A stretch of DNA of 64,000 nucleotides, taken from NCBI RefSeq assembly GCF_029227915.1, contig NC_079888.1:15235001-15299000 (forward strand), written 5' to 3'. Position numbers and translations under genes: made by a program. Positions 1-12,030 of the stretch are shown here, piece after piece. A model generated the notes under the pieces. The model saw nothing but the letters and a program-made list of their open reading frames with translations, did not search any database and had not been told where the DNA came from. Every line of letters begins with the position of its first letter. Within the stretch, counting starts at the first letter, position 1. The DNA comes from Hydractinia symbiolongicarpus. Its lineage: Eukaryota; Cnidaria; Hydrozoa; Anthoathecata; Hydractiniidae.

Positions 1-397
1 TGTTGTAACACATTGACGATGATGATGATGTTTATACCAAAACAAATAAATATTTACAATCTAGAATGAAATTTATACATTGAGTAGTGCAAACGTAATA
101 AATCATATAACCATACATACCAGCTTGCTACAGCAAAATAAACAGTGTGGAAAACTTGTACGCATTAGTTGAAAAACATGAAAGTTAAAAGTTGAATGAA
201 TCTAAATGTAGATAGTAATCTCAAGCAATTGCTATTATAGTGCGTCTTGTCTTTGTGAAACCATTGTTCAAACTTTTAGAAACATTGCTATCTACGCACT
301 TTAATTAACTTTTTCTAACTTAAAATGATTTTATCCTTCAAATTATTGAAAGTGATGGAATTCTTCTTTTAATTTTCTGCTTCTTTTTTTCGTTCAG

Positions 398-3300
398 ATG
401 AAGAAGAGGAAGAAGAGGTAGCAAATGAACAATGTAATGGTACACTTACAGACAGATCTCTGCTCCAAAAGTATGTAATAGACTGAAATATATGGATATT
501 ATTGTTACAAGTGCCCTGCTTTTTGTTAAATTGCAGATATCCAAAGATCTCTATATCCATTAAAGCTGAAACAATGAACGTATAACTTTAAAAACTAGGA
601 AATTTGAATACAAATTTATAACTCACGACTATGCATAGAATAGTATCATAGCTGTGTGATATAGCTATATAGCAAGCCAAACTAAATATGGTTAAAATAT
701 TCAATTAATAATTTTTTTAACAACGAGTTTGTAACAATATTTTGGCTCCATCGTGACAGTCATTATAGATGCAGCAAGGCCGAGAAAAGTTGTCTACAAA
801 GCAATGTCAAATATATGAAAACACGCATGTCGTGACTTGCTGGTTGTAGGCTGCAGGATAAAGGTTAAACAGGAAAATAATTTTTATTTCTTGGTACACT
901 TTATAAGTAGGCTTCACAAATTGTCGGCTCACTCGCAAATTCGTTTTTTTTTAATTTTGCTGGCCACCCAATTTGATTTAGGCTTAATCTCCAGGTAAAT
1001 AATGATGGGGAAATCTAGTTAAAATTATTACGGTTCTGTTTCTTTCGTTGAAGTGAGTTGACCAATTACATTGTCTAATGTCACGTTTCTTTCATTGAAG
1101 TGAGCTGACCAATTACATTGTGTAAATGTCACGTTTCTTTCTATAGTGTTGTGCGTGGGTTTGGTGAAGTTGACTTAAATGGCGAAAGCGACAATCCGTC
1201 TGAAAATAAAATCGAAAATGAGGAAAAGGATTTGTTTTTGACGCCGGAACCGACCAGTCTTCCATATTTGCTGTTAGATGTGCGAGATAAAGACGCATAT
1301 AACGAATGTCATATAATTGGAGGTAATGTACTTTATGCGTGTTGCATAATACAAATGCAATCATCTGTATTTCGATGTCAAGAGTTAAATTTATCAAGAT
1401 ATATCGAGAGTTAACTGATTTAAGATATATGGAGAGTCGACTGTATCGAGATATATCGAGAGTCGACTATATATATGGAAAGTCGGCTGTATGGAGATAT
1501 ATCTAGCGTCAACTTCATCGAGATATATCAAGGGTTGACTGCATCAAACTGTATTGAGATATATCGAGTCGATTGTATAGAGATATATCAAGGGTGGACT
1601 GTATCGAGATAATGAAAGTCGACTATTTCAACGTAGAGTAGGGGGACAACACCAATTTTCGAGAAATTTTCCACTTACCGTAATGATCCATACTAGCGCC
1701 CTGGGCATTTATTAAATTTTTGGACTTTTTGCATGGGCGCTTAATCGAGGGAGGGGGGCTTAAAAAATGCTGGGTTCTTTTAAATTTTTCCTAATTTTGT
1801 ACAAATTAAAGACAACAGTAATTTATTGCGCTTGTTTGAGGGGGGGGGGGGGGGGGCGCTTAATAAGTCTTGGGCGCTTATCGAACTTTGAGGAAATTAC
1901 CTGAGCGCTTATTTGAGGGGGCGCTTAAAAATACTAGGCGCTTAATCGGATTATTACGGTATCCCGATTTATTAAATTTTGACTTTAGAGACATAAAACG
2001 CATAAAAATCGTGCAACAGATATGGGAATTTGTCTAATGAAAATGTTTGTTTACTTTTTTAGCTCTCAACTATCCTTCAGCAATGTTAGCTAGATCTGTT
2101 AATTATCTCACCAAAGAAATGCTCTTATTTGTATCCTTTTCTTGTCAGTTACTGCTTTATTTGAGAATGTATTTAGGTAAGGGCAGGGTGACCAAGCTTC
2201 TTGTTTTAAATCCTTTAAAGTCGTTTTGAACAAGCTCTCTAATAATTTTTGTTCTCAATAATATTTAAATGTTCTCAAAACCTTGTTGTCTTTTTGCTTG
2301 CCTTAACTCTTTCTACCGTTAGAAAAACAAAACTGGTAAAGTGATTATCATTTATGATGACGATGAGAAGATTGCACCCAACGTATCTACAGTTTTGGTA
2401 CAACGCGAAATTGATAATGTTATTATGTTGTCCGGAGGTGTGAACCAAAATGTGTTGTTTTTATTCTGGGCCGAATTTTTATTACATGTTTCTGTGATTA
2501 TAAATTATAATATGAAATTAGAATTTTTTGGTACTGTTTAAACCCCTAGATATAATTTTTTTATTTTTTTTATTTTAGGTATGAAAGTGTTGAATAAAAA
2601 ATTTCCCGGTTGTTTTATGACTGGTACACTGCCGTCCACCTGCTTTTCACCCAGGGTGGATCGAAAGGGCAAACCACGTCCTCCTCCGCAGATTACAGAA
2701 AATGAAAATGTCGAATGGTACTCCTCGGAGCGTATCTTTTCAGTTAGTTGACTCTTATAAAGCCTAAATGAACTTACAGGATTTTTCTTGTTTATTATTA
2801 AAATTGTATACCAAATATAACCTCTTCAGTTCCTATTGCTATTCTTCCGACTATGCTACCATGTTTTGTTATCAAAACAGTGATTATTTTACAGAACAGG
2901 TAAAAAAATTTTTACGCTGCATCTGCTTAGTGACGTCATTTTTTAAACAAATCCTTGACGTGTAAATAGTATTAGAACGCATGCAAGACAGTTTAGACGA
3001 AGTTTTGTTAAACAATGAATCAAGTATGTATTTGGTTTTGTATTTATGTATTTATTTTGTCCCATTCGTTGGCGGTTAATTTAAAAAACTGGATAATGTA
3101 TGGTGAAATCTATTATTAATATGGTTAGTAGCGTGAAAAAAATATACGCATGTTTGTTTCCAGTTACCAAAAATGCGATTTGTTTTAAATTTTTTGAACC
3201 TGGAATGGAATGGATTTTACCCTTTTTATTGTGTCGCTGAGATAGATCGGTATTAGAGATATCCCGTTTCTATGAAATGCGTGACATATTTTACTTTTTT

Positions 3301-3413
3301 TATCTTCAGGTCGAATGTCTTCAAGACTTTCAACAGGTCGTTCAACAAAAGCTAGTAGTCGTATGTCGACGTCATCAAATAAAAGCAACACAAGTCAGAA
3401 AACATGGAGATGA
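398..3413 (+). CDS. CEP41: CEP41-like centrosomal protein, 3' part of gene
   Basis: Seven exons join in frame: 398-470, 1147-1322, 2063-2130, 2323-2437, 2579-2731, 2970-3023 and 3310-3413, all with GT/AG borders. The 5' exons lie before the window. The visible product (about 246 aa) holds a rhodanese-like domain: PYLLLDVRDKDAYNECHIIG, then ALNYPSAMLARS, VIIIYDDDE and VIMLSGG, followed by FPGCFMTGTLPSTC. This order is that of CEP41, a ciliary and centrosomal protein linked to tubulin glutamylation. The loop where active rhodaneses carry the catalytic Cys reads YDDDE, so it is probably not a sulfurtransferase. A Ser/Thr-rich tail ends in QKTWR, as in the family. The donor closing exon five (after 2731) was chosen because it keeps frame into exon six. 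A poly(A) signal AATAAA lies at 3909-3914. Confidence 0.9.
1395..1626. repeat. Minisatellite of about 26 bp units in a CEP41 intron
   Basis: About nine diverged tandem copies of a unit resembling AGATATATCGAGAGTCGACT lie in the intron between the exons ending at 1322 and starting at 2063. Unit length varies from about 24 to 30 bp. There is no coding potential. Confidence 0.85.
1676..1961. mobile_element. Short inverted-repeat element (MITE-like), copy 1
   Basis: The element begins TACCGTAATGATCC and ends with an imperfect inverted copy, GGATTATTACGGTA. The interior has repeated GCGCTTAATCG and GGGCGCTT blocks and a run of at least 15 G near 1841. It lies in a CEP41 intron. A related copy with the same termini sits at 25526-25880. 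No ORF is present, so it would be non-autonomous. Confidence 0.75.
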
Positions 3414-6007
3414 CGTCATGTGGAGTCGGCGTAAATTTTCGTCTTATTTTGCAAATTCGATACCAGTGAAGAAATGTCGAATTTTTTTACTCGTGTGACC
3501 ATGCACCTGGCACAGTGTACGCACTTATTCGTGCGCCAAACATTTTTCGTGATTGTAAAACAGAAATTGTATATAAAATGTAGCATTGTAATTAAAAATT
3601 GGCTCAGCTTCTGAAAAAGGAATGTGCTAATTTCAGGTAAATTAGGTCAATGTTTTTCTGTTTTTGTCTACGCGTGTTTTTATAAGTTAAGGCCTAAGGC
3701 TAAGATTTGGGGGGGGGGGTCAAAGACTAAGAAAATGGACACGCTAAAACTGTTAATTTGCGTAGGGAGCACCCATAAGATATGTAAGCACTGAGAGAGG
3801 AGGGGTCATACAGCATAGGAGGGTTTCATATGTGCGGACGTAAGGACTTTGACCATCATTAATTCTATGTTTTTATTGTTTCTATTATTTCTGTTTAAAC
3901 ATGTCTTAAATAAAAATTGATTAAACTATTTTACTTACTGTAAAGATTTCATAGAATGAGATGTTCGAGTTTTTGTTTAAGGTCAAATTTTTTTAAGGCC
4001 AGGGTGGGGAGAGTCTAGCCAAATTTTAGTGATTTCATGCGTACGTACACAAGAGTAAGGGAACAGAGCAAAGACGTACATACAGTGGGGTGAATAGGTC
4101 AGAAAATGGACAATGTGGCGCGTACGTACTTTGTGGATGCTCCCCAGTCTAGCAATCAAACTCCGCTCTTTAAAGTCTTTTATTTTAGAAATAATTTCTC
4201 ATAACATTATTGATTCAAACACAACTTTATCGCTGAAATCTTGTAAAATTTAAATACTCTGTTTGATAACATTAATACTTATCAAAAGTTTTCTTTCGCA
4301 ACTGAGTATTGAAATAAAAAATGGGAGTCGCTTATCAGAAACGTGTATTTCAAAATGATGTAGTTTTTTTTTGGCGTTTTATTATATTGTGTTTTTATGT
4401 TTTGAAGCGTGTAAAAAAGAACAATTTAAATAAATATAGAAAACAAAAAGGGCGGCAAAGTGAATAATTTTTTTTAAAAAAAATTTCTTGGCAGTGCAGG
4501 CACAGTTATATGTATTTTTTGGAAACTTAAATTTCAATGCTGAGTTTTGAAGAGTCGTGTTTTCTTTCCACGCCTTGTGCGATTTTTGAATGGAAATAAA
4601 CGATCGAAAAATTTTCCGCTATCCCTGTGTATGTAAAAATGGCGTCCAAAGCTGCCTTTTTTTGTTTTATAATTAGCATAATTTGTACATATTAAAATTC
4701 TGTTTTTAAATAAATAAAGTCAATTTAGTAGAGTATTTTTTTGTCAAGGTCAACAATAGGTGTTCAATCTTTTTGAGACTCTTGGAAATGGAATATACTT
4801 ATAAAAAACGTCGTCGACCGTCGTTTTGTCGTCCCGTATTTGTCGAACTACTTAAAAAGGTCAAAAAACTGGTCATTTTTTGCACCGCATTGCGTGCGTC
4901 TCGCTACCTGCGCAGCTAAGCTACCATTTTGCGTGACAGACAGACGGACGGTCAGACATATACGGGTATTATAATATAGATACTATCCTTCTGCAACATC
5001 ATCGTAACTTCTGTTTGGATTTTTATACCTTGAAATAAATATCATTGGGCCGCGTAAAATTTCATGCTAACATGAGTTTTGTTTCATCTACATGCTGGTA
5101 TGAAATTCCATGCCTGTGTTCTATGTTGCACGTTTTACGTAAATCTCGTGTGGAATTGCAACTCCGGTTCAAATTTACATAGCTGAAATGAAAATAATTA
5201 GGCACGCAAGTTCATACCAGCCGGAATTTTAAATTTGCACATGCAAACCCCACTCTCGGCTTGAGTTTCCTTAGCGATTAAAAATTTTATAAGAATGTGA
5301 CAACCACGTTATATTTAAAGTCAGAATCGAACGTCCCATTTCTCAGCCATAAGACCCTGCATAAATTTTTTTACCATCAAAAAATCGAATTTTAATAACC
5401 TTGAAAAAAAAAGCTTAGTTAACTACACAATATTTTTTACTGGTGTAAACAATTTTCTATTCAACGTTATATTCAGTAATGGTGTATATTTTTGTGTCTA
5501 ATTGTCAGACTTTCTAGATGTACAAACCCTGCAGATATTTGATTTATATTTTGACGAAGATTTAAATCTTCGCACCAAGTCACTTTTCTACCGCAAATAA
5601 TTAGTACTAAAAGGGACTAAGTAAAAGTTTTAACAAAAACATTAAGATTAAAGTGCGGTGGAGATAACGCATTACCAACAAACGATAACAAGCAGCAGAC
5701 AGATTCTTCCCTTCCCTTTCTTGAATAAACGAGCAAAAAAATGAGACAAATTTAAATTTAATATTTTTATAAATTGATATTTCAGTTTTTACAAGACTGC
5801 GTTTGCTTTTTCTTCGCTGCCGTTCTTTAATAATTTACTACAACATGAACATGGAAACAGACAAGAAACACAAGGAACTAGCAATGGTGCGCACAAGACT
5901 ATGTATAGGTGACGAACTGAACAAAAACTTTAATGATTGTCAAAGATCAAGAAAGATCCTGAGTTATAAAATTGTAAAAAATCGCCTATTGTATTTTTAA
6001 AAGCCAA
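3414..6007. other. Convergent intergenic region between CEP41 and GRP94
   Basis: This 2.6 kb holds the 3' UTR of CEP41 (AATAAA at 3909), low-complexity AT-rich sequence and one dispersed repeat copy (4882-4980). No conserved protein similarity is recognisable in any frame. Confidence 0.7.
4882..4980 (+). repeat. Dispersed repeat, GCGTGACAGACAGACGG family, copy 1
   Basis: The sequence contains CTACCATTTTGCGTGACAGA followed by a GAC-rich run and then ACGGGTATTATAATATAGA. Closely similar blocks occur at 15870-15984 (+) and 39387-39510 (-), with a more degraded one at 55638-55735 (-). It is probably the end of an interspersed element. Confidence 0.75.
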
Positions 6008-9000
6008 TTAAAGCTCAGTGTGAGCTTCCGCTGGTGCTTCCTTAGACTCCTCCTCAACAACATCTTCGGTGGATTCTGTCGTAGCGTCAACAGGTTCAGG
6101 TTTCTTGGCATCATCAGGCACCTCTGGTGTCTCCTCCTCATCAGCCTTTACCTGAAATTAGCGGAATACATAATGAGTTTTATTCAGTTGTAAAAAAGAA
6201 AGCTTGTCAATGCATGTATAAAGAAAATTAGGAATGGACAAATTTAAGGATTTTGCAGAAACGATAAGAAACGTTTTGCGGTGCAACCTTGAATGTGATG
6301 CGTACTTTTGCTGCTTTGTTTAACACAAACTTTGACACAAATACAAAGTCATGGGAAAGAAACAGCTCCAAATTCGGTGGTGAAAGCACTAAAAAATTCT
6401 TTTTTAATTATTGCAAATATCTGCGTCCAACTAAGTGGATTTTTTTTGCAGTACTGCAATATATCGTATCTCACATTTTCTATTGCTATAACCTATCTAC
6501 TGAAAACAAAATTCCAGTTTGGCCACCCTGTTGCTTTTGTAATACATGACTACAAATCATTTAAACTCAGTTACCTCCTCAGTTGCTTCTTCCTCTTCTG
6601 CAGTCTCTTCATCTTCGTCTGGTAGTTCAACTTTGGCATCCACATCAACGTTCATGCTTAACTTTAACATGCGTTCAATACGTTGTGCAAAGTCAACAGA
6701 ATCTTTGATTGTGTATCCTGAGCGTAATGTTGCGGTTTCAAACATGACACGAGCAAGATCACTAGCTGATTTGTCGTCTTTGTCTGCAGTTACACGCTTC
6801 TGTAATTCTTTGATTAAGGGATGGTAAACATTTATCTCCAATGTTTTCTTTTGTGTAGCATAGAAACTAAAATAATTCAAAATTTATTAAAAGATGTATA
6901 GCTTCAAGTAAGGAAAAATCAAGCACTTTCCTGCATAAATTGATACGTATATTTAATAAACAGCTTTACTATTAAATCCACGGTGTAATCATTTAAAACA
7001 ATCCTCTACAAGTCAACCAGAAAAAAGCATACTTTGCAGTTGGGTCTTTTGCTTTAGCATATGCTTGTGAATTCATGATCTTTTCCATATTGCCAGACCA
7101 ACCATACGAGTTAGCTACCAAAGCCATTGGAGATTCTGTCAAACGCTGGGAGACCGATGCTTTCTCAATCATGTCTTTTAATGCTGTTTCCTTAAGCCAC
7201 TTTAAAAGTGGCTCGTATTCTTTCTCTAGTTCTTCAACCTTGGCTTTTTCTTTTGCTTCATCACCAAGTTTCAATCCTTCCTTTGCCACATTTTGGAACT
7301 TTTTGCCATCAAATTCTGGTAAACTTTGAATACAGTATTCATCAACTGGCTCAATCAGATACAAAACTTCATAACCTGGGAGAAAAACATTCATAGTGAG
7401 TTTACGAAAAGAAATACCTACAAAACTACTGAGATCTCAGGTGTAAATAAGCGATGTGTTTTTTTTAAGGTAGATGCAAGACTGTTAAAAAGATTAAGTG
7501 AATTAAGGTTGTGTCTTCCACCTAGCATCCTTATGGCACACCTCACCTTTTTTTAATAATCTTTCAACAAATGGAGAGTTCTTAACTTCATCAAGACTGC
7601 TACCCGCCATGAAAAAGATTGTTTCTTGTTTATCCTTCATGCGTGAAACATAGTCAGCAAGGGAAGTGAGTTTTTCTGGATCATTTGAAGATCTAAATCT
7701 TAGCAATTTAGCTAAACGTGTTCTGTTAGAATGATCTTCCATAACACCAAGTTTGATGCTGAAACAAACAAACAAAAATCCTTGCTCAGATTTGCATAGG
7801 GTTTACAGAGAATTAAAATAATATAGAGAGATAGAGTTCTGGCTTTATATTTGCATAGTTTAAAATGCAAATGCAGAAGTCACAAAACCTACTTCGTGCT
7901 GTACTCCTTCCAGAATTTCTCAATGTAATCATCATCGCTGATCTTTTTAATCATGTCGAGGGCTTTACGTACCAACTTCTTTCGGATGACTTTCAACAGT
8001 TTATGTTGTTGCAATTGTTCACGAGAAACATTTAATGGCAAATCATCAGAATCAACAATTCCCTTGATAAAGGACAAGTACTTGGGCATCATGTCTTGGA
8101 AGTCATCAGTGATGAAAACTCTTCGAACATACAATTTAATGTTTTCACGTCGTTTTCCATAATCTGAGAACATATCTTGTGGTGAGGTTTTTGGTACAAA
8201 CAAAATTGATTTAAATGTTACTTCACCTTCAGCAACAAAGTGAGTTTTGGCTAATGGTTCATCGGATTCCTATAGGATTAGAAAATAATCCATCTCAGAT
8301 ATATTATTTTCAGAACATTCTATTTTAGGTTGCATTTCCTATAATCTTACCTTTGCAATTGCTTTGTAGAACTCTGCATATTCCTCATCAGAAACTTCTT
8401 TATGGTTTCTCAACCAAATTGGTTTGGCACCATTCATGATTTCCCAATCCCAGATTGTTTTTTCAACTTTCTTAGTTTTTGGCTTTTTGTCTTCTTCTTT
8501 GTCCTCTTCAACTTTAGCATCCTCATCCTCATCTTTTTTGTCCTACACAAAGAAAATAAATGGTATAAATACATGAAAGTAAAAAAGGGCAATCAGCCTT
8601 TTATACAGCCTTATCACAGCCTGTCTAATTCATGTCAGCACTCTGCAATTGCCTATGTATAAAGTGTTGTGTTAAAAAAGCAAACAAGTTACAAAAATAT
8701 TTGAGTCAAAACATTTGAACTAGGAAGGCTGCAATGCTTAAACATCAAAAAAGAGCAATATGCTGGCTCCATTACCTCATCTTTTTTATCTTCTTCTGCT
8801 TTCTTTTCCTCCTCAGTCTCCTCAATTGGCTCTTCAACCTCCTCAGTCTTAGATTTCCACAAGTAAATATTAAAGTTGATGAACTGAGAATATTTCTTTA
8901 TCAAATCTTCCAAAGTATTTGGTTCCAAAAAGTCACGTGCTTCCTCTTTCAAATGCAGGCTAATTTGAGTTCCACGTTTGAGTGTGTCACCTCTAGGATC

Positions 9001-10991
9001 TTCCGAAATAGTGAACTGTTCTGAATCTGATTCCCAGATGTGTTGCTTATCATCGTTATGTTTTGAAGTGACAACAACACGATCTGCAACCAAAAATGCA
9101 GAGTAAAATCCAACACCAAATTGACCAATCAAATCACTAGCTTGATCGCTTGAACCTAAAAAATGGACATAAACAAAAATTAAAAAATTGGTGATTTTTA
9201 AGCTTGGTTCCTACTTAATTTGGGTTTAAATATAAAACGTAAAGGTTTTAAATGTGTTTTAAAAATTAAAGTAAACCCTGACCATTCCCACTGGTTTTAA
9301 ATACAAAAACATGTCGCGTTTCTCTGTTGGTAGGCTTTGTGTTATTTATCAAAAATCACTGGATATTGGCAAATAAGTACGCTAAGATTCTCTTCCCTAT
9401 ACCAAACTTAGTATTTTTCTGCCATTTTTTATTCTCTTTTCTGCTTTAACATGAAAATGCGCAAAATGTGTCCTAGAATAGTTGAAAACTGCTTTGGCAT
9501 TTGTCGGCGCCTTTGAACTTTAAACCACAATATCAAAATTTTTTGATCTAAGGTTTCATGTCGAAAATTTTAAAACGCGAACACGTTCCCATTACGCTTT
9601 AACTTTAAAATCTTATTTAAAACATACTTAAAACACACTTAAACCATAGTGGCAATTGAGCTTTAGAGATTAACAAAATGCCAAATTCTGTGCAAACATC
9701 ATAAATCCTAGGCATATTGGTTGTTTTGAATCCGGGACATTCATAACTTAATTCACATTGAAAATAAAGTTGCACACAAGCTCACCTGCTTCTTGTATCT
9801 TTTGGAAAAATTCACTGGTTCCAGATTTCGCAATTGTCCCAAGCTGTTTAACTAAATCATCTTTTGTCATTCCTATACCAGTGTCAGTGATGTGTAAGAC
9901 ATGATTGTCTTTATCAGCCTTAATTTTTATGCTTAACTCGTCAGTTGCAGCAAGTGCAGAAGTGTCTGTCAAAGATAAGAACCTGATCTTGTCCAAAGCA
10001 TCAGAAGAATTTGATATCAACTCCCTCAAGAAGATCTGAAAAGCATAATGCAAATAAGGTTATTGGTGAACCAATTTGTATTCCTTTTTCTCTTTTAGAT
10101 ATTGTGCATAGCTATAAAAACTTTATTATTTGTCAACAAAGTGATAAGATGCATGTTAAATTAATTACCAACTAAACATACAATTATTTGTACACCTAAT
10201 GTACATATCCACATCAGAATGTTAAAGTGATTCTATTGTAGCTATTTTTTCAGCTGACAGGTTAGTTAAATATTATTTATGTGCATTAAAAAAGTATGTT
10301 TACTTAACTAGCTGATCTTACAGAACAGAAAAAAAAAAAAAAAAACAATAGTCACCTCCTTGTTTTTGTAGAGAGAATTGATAATAAGTTTCATCATGCG
10401 GCTGACTTCAGCTTGGAATGCATGCTTCTCAGCAGATTCCCTAAGTTGCTTCATTTCAGCAACACTGAGGCCATCAATATTGATCGCTTCTTCCTCCCTT
10501 TGTACAACTTCATCGTCAGTTTTAGACCCATCCCTACTCTTTCCAACATCCTCGTCAACTTTAGGAGGTTCTGTTTCAGATTCTTCTGCTTTTACAGAAC
10601 CTAAACAAAATTTTCTTAGTCATACCATAAATAGCTAACCCAACTTGAACGTAGTTGATGCTGACATTTTCTGATCCTTCACAGATTATAAGAACAACTT
10701 AATGAGTCTAGAATTACTAAGAAATTATTTTTGAACATACTTATTTTTGTCTCTTTTACTACAATAGCAAACTATATGATTTTAGACTAACATCTACATT
10801 CTAAGAAAATATCAATTATTGTCTGGAAATTTGTATTATAATTTCCCATATTTCAGAAGAACAGTTAGCTAGCTGGGGAAAAAAAGTTAGACATTTTAGA
10901 CTTTTAAAGTAAAGACAGGCAAATAATATTACTCACATAATAGAAAAGAAAAAGCAATAAACCCAAACACCAAAAACTTGGTTCGACTCAT
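6008..10991 (-). CDS. HSP90B1: Endoplasmin / GRP94, ER-lumenal HSP90 chaperone
   Basis: Ten exons join in frame: 10991-10937, 10600-10356, 10035-9786, 9155-8776, 8542-8351, 8269-7893, 7758-7547, 7375-7033, 6866-6575 and 6151-6008, giving 829 aa. The start (CAT at 10989-10991) opens a signal peptide, [18 protein letters not shown], then CSVKAEE. The N-terminal ATPase domain shows [36 protein letters not shown] and [13 protein letters not shown]. An acidic Lys/Glu linker follows, then middle-domain signatures ([34 protein letters not shown]) and the C-terminal dimerisation region ([10 protein letters not shown]). The protein folds secreted and membrane clients by ATP hydrolysis. Its length is close to vertebrate GRP94 (about 800 aa). 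The last four residues are HTEL rather than KDEL. The acidic C-terminal stretch is typical of the family. Confidence 0.97.
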
Positions 10992-11094
10992 CTTTGACAG
11001 CCTTCCAGCACACGCAGTATGTAAATGAAACAAAGTGTTTTTAGAATTCTGTGAATTTCGAAAAATAGATGCAACGTGAAAGAGCGTGTGCTGA

Positions 11095-11135
11095 TTTGAT
11101 TGGTTGTATCTACGACACGTGGTGCACGTGGTGAA
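11095..11135 (-). promoter_or_regulatory. Candidate stress-responsive promoter elements of GRP94
   Basis: About 100-140 bp upstream of the GRP94 start codon are two CACGTG cores (11116-11121 and 11125-11130), each followed by G, and a CCAAT box on the gene strand (ATTGG at 11099-11103). ACGTGG is the core bound by XBP1/ATF6-type factors, and CCAAT boxes accompany it in ER-stress elements. The spacing (13 bases) and order are not the canonical CCAAT-N9-CCACG, so the functional reading is inference. Confidence 0.5.
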
Positions 11136-11169
11136 TTTTCATTTGTTATGGGAAATGTACACGAAATTT

Positions 11170-12030
11170 AAAATGGAAGGTTGTCGTGTCCGACCGTAAA
11201 CTGTGCATTAATAGATGTTGTGAGAATTTCGTAAAAATATATATATTTTGTAGTTAAAATCGGATAATTTTCTGTATTACTTAATTAGGTACTCACTAAA
11301 AAAAATTATAACAAAAAACTAAAAATTTAGTGTTGTTTACAGAGGAATATTATGTAATATAAAAAGAAATAAAACAACAAAATTGTTGATCATACTCTAT
11401 TTTCTTTTAACATATTCTTCAAAATTTTAGTGCATTTTCAGCATGAAACCTTGTAAACATGGCGTTCAAAGTGCGAAAACGTAAACAATAATAATGCAGT
11501 GATTTTAAATGGACAAAATGGACAAGTTATCGTTTTATGGAACGATGTATTGTTTTTTACATTGCTACTCAATTACTTCTTTCTTAGAATATATAGTATT
11601 TTTAGCTGGCTGAAAAATTTATAATTATTTTTACCTTATTTTTATGCAATTTTATAAATTAGGTATAGGCTGACAAAAAATGTCTAGCTAGTCATCGCAT
11701 TGTACCAAGCCTCCCCATATCTACCTTTTGTCATTCCCCTTCATTCAATATTCGTTTCTTCATCTAGCTAGTTAGCTAGCTATTTTTGTAGTTAACAGCT
11801 TAGGTTTTTATTTATTTCATAAAAATCCACCATGTAATAAGGATCACGAAGATCACAATAGTGATGCCAGAAATATTGTGATGTATGGTTCATGAATGGG
11901 TTATTGCAAATATATTGCTGCAGCTCATTTGTGTAAATTTTTATGGCTGGCACATTGATGACAACTTCTGACTTAAATCCATCGGCAAACAAATATGGAA
12001 TTTAGCATGCAAAAGAACAAAGATTGGGGT
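11170..12030. other. Intergenic stretch upstream of GRP94
   Basis: AT-rich sequence lies between the GRP94 promoter and the LINE fragment. No conserved coding or RNA feature was recognised. Confidence 0.6.

Noticed and set aside
1395-1626. A CRISPR-like array, because of regular short repeats.
   Set aside because: The units are contiguous and diverged with no unique spacers, and the genome is eukaryotic; it is a minisatellite.
11095-11135. A canonical ERSE (CCAAT-N9-CCACG).
   Set aside because: The motifs occur in the wrong order and with 13 bases between them, so only a looser stress-element claim is made.
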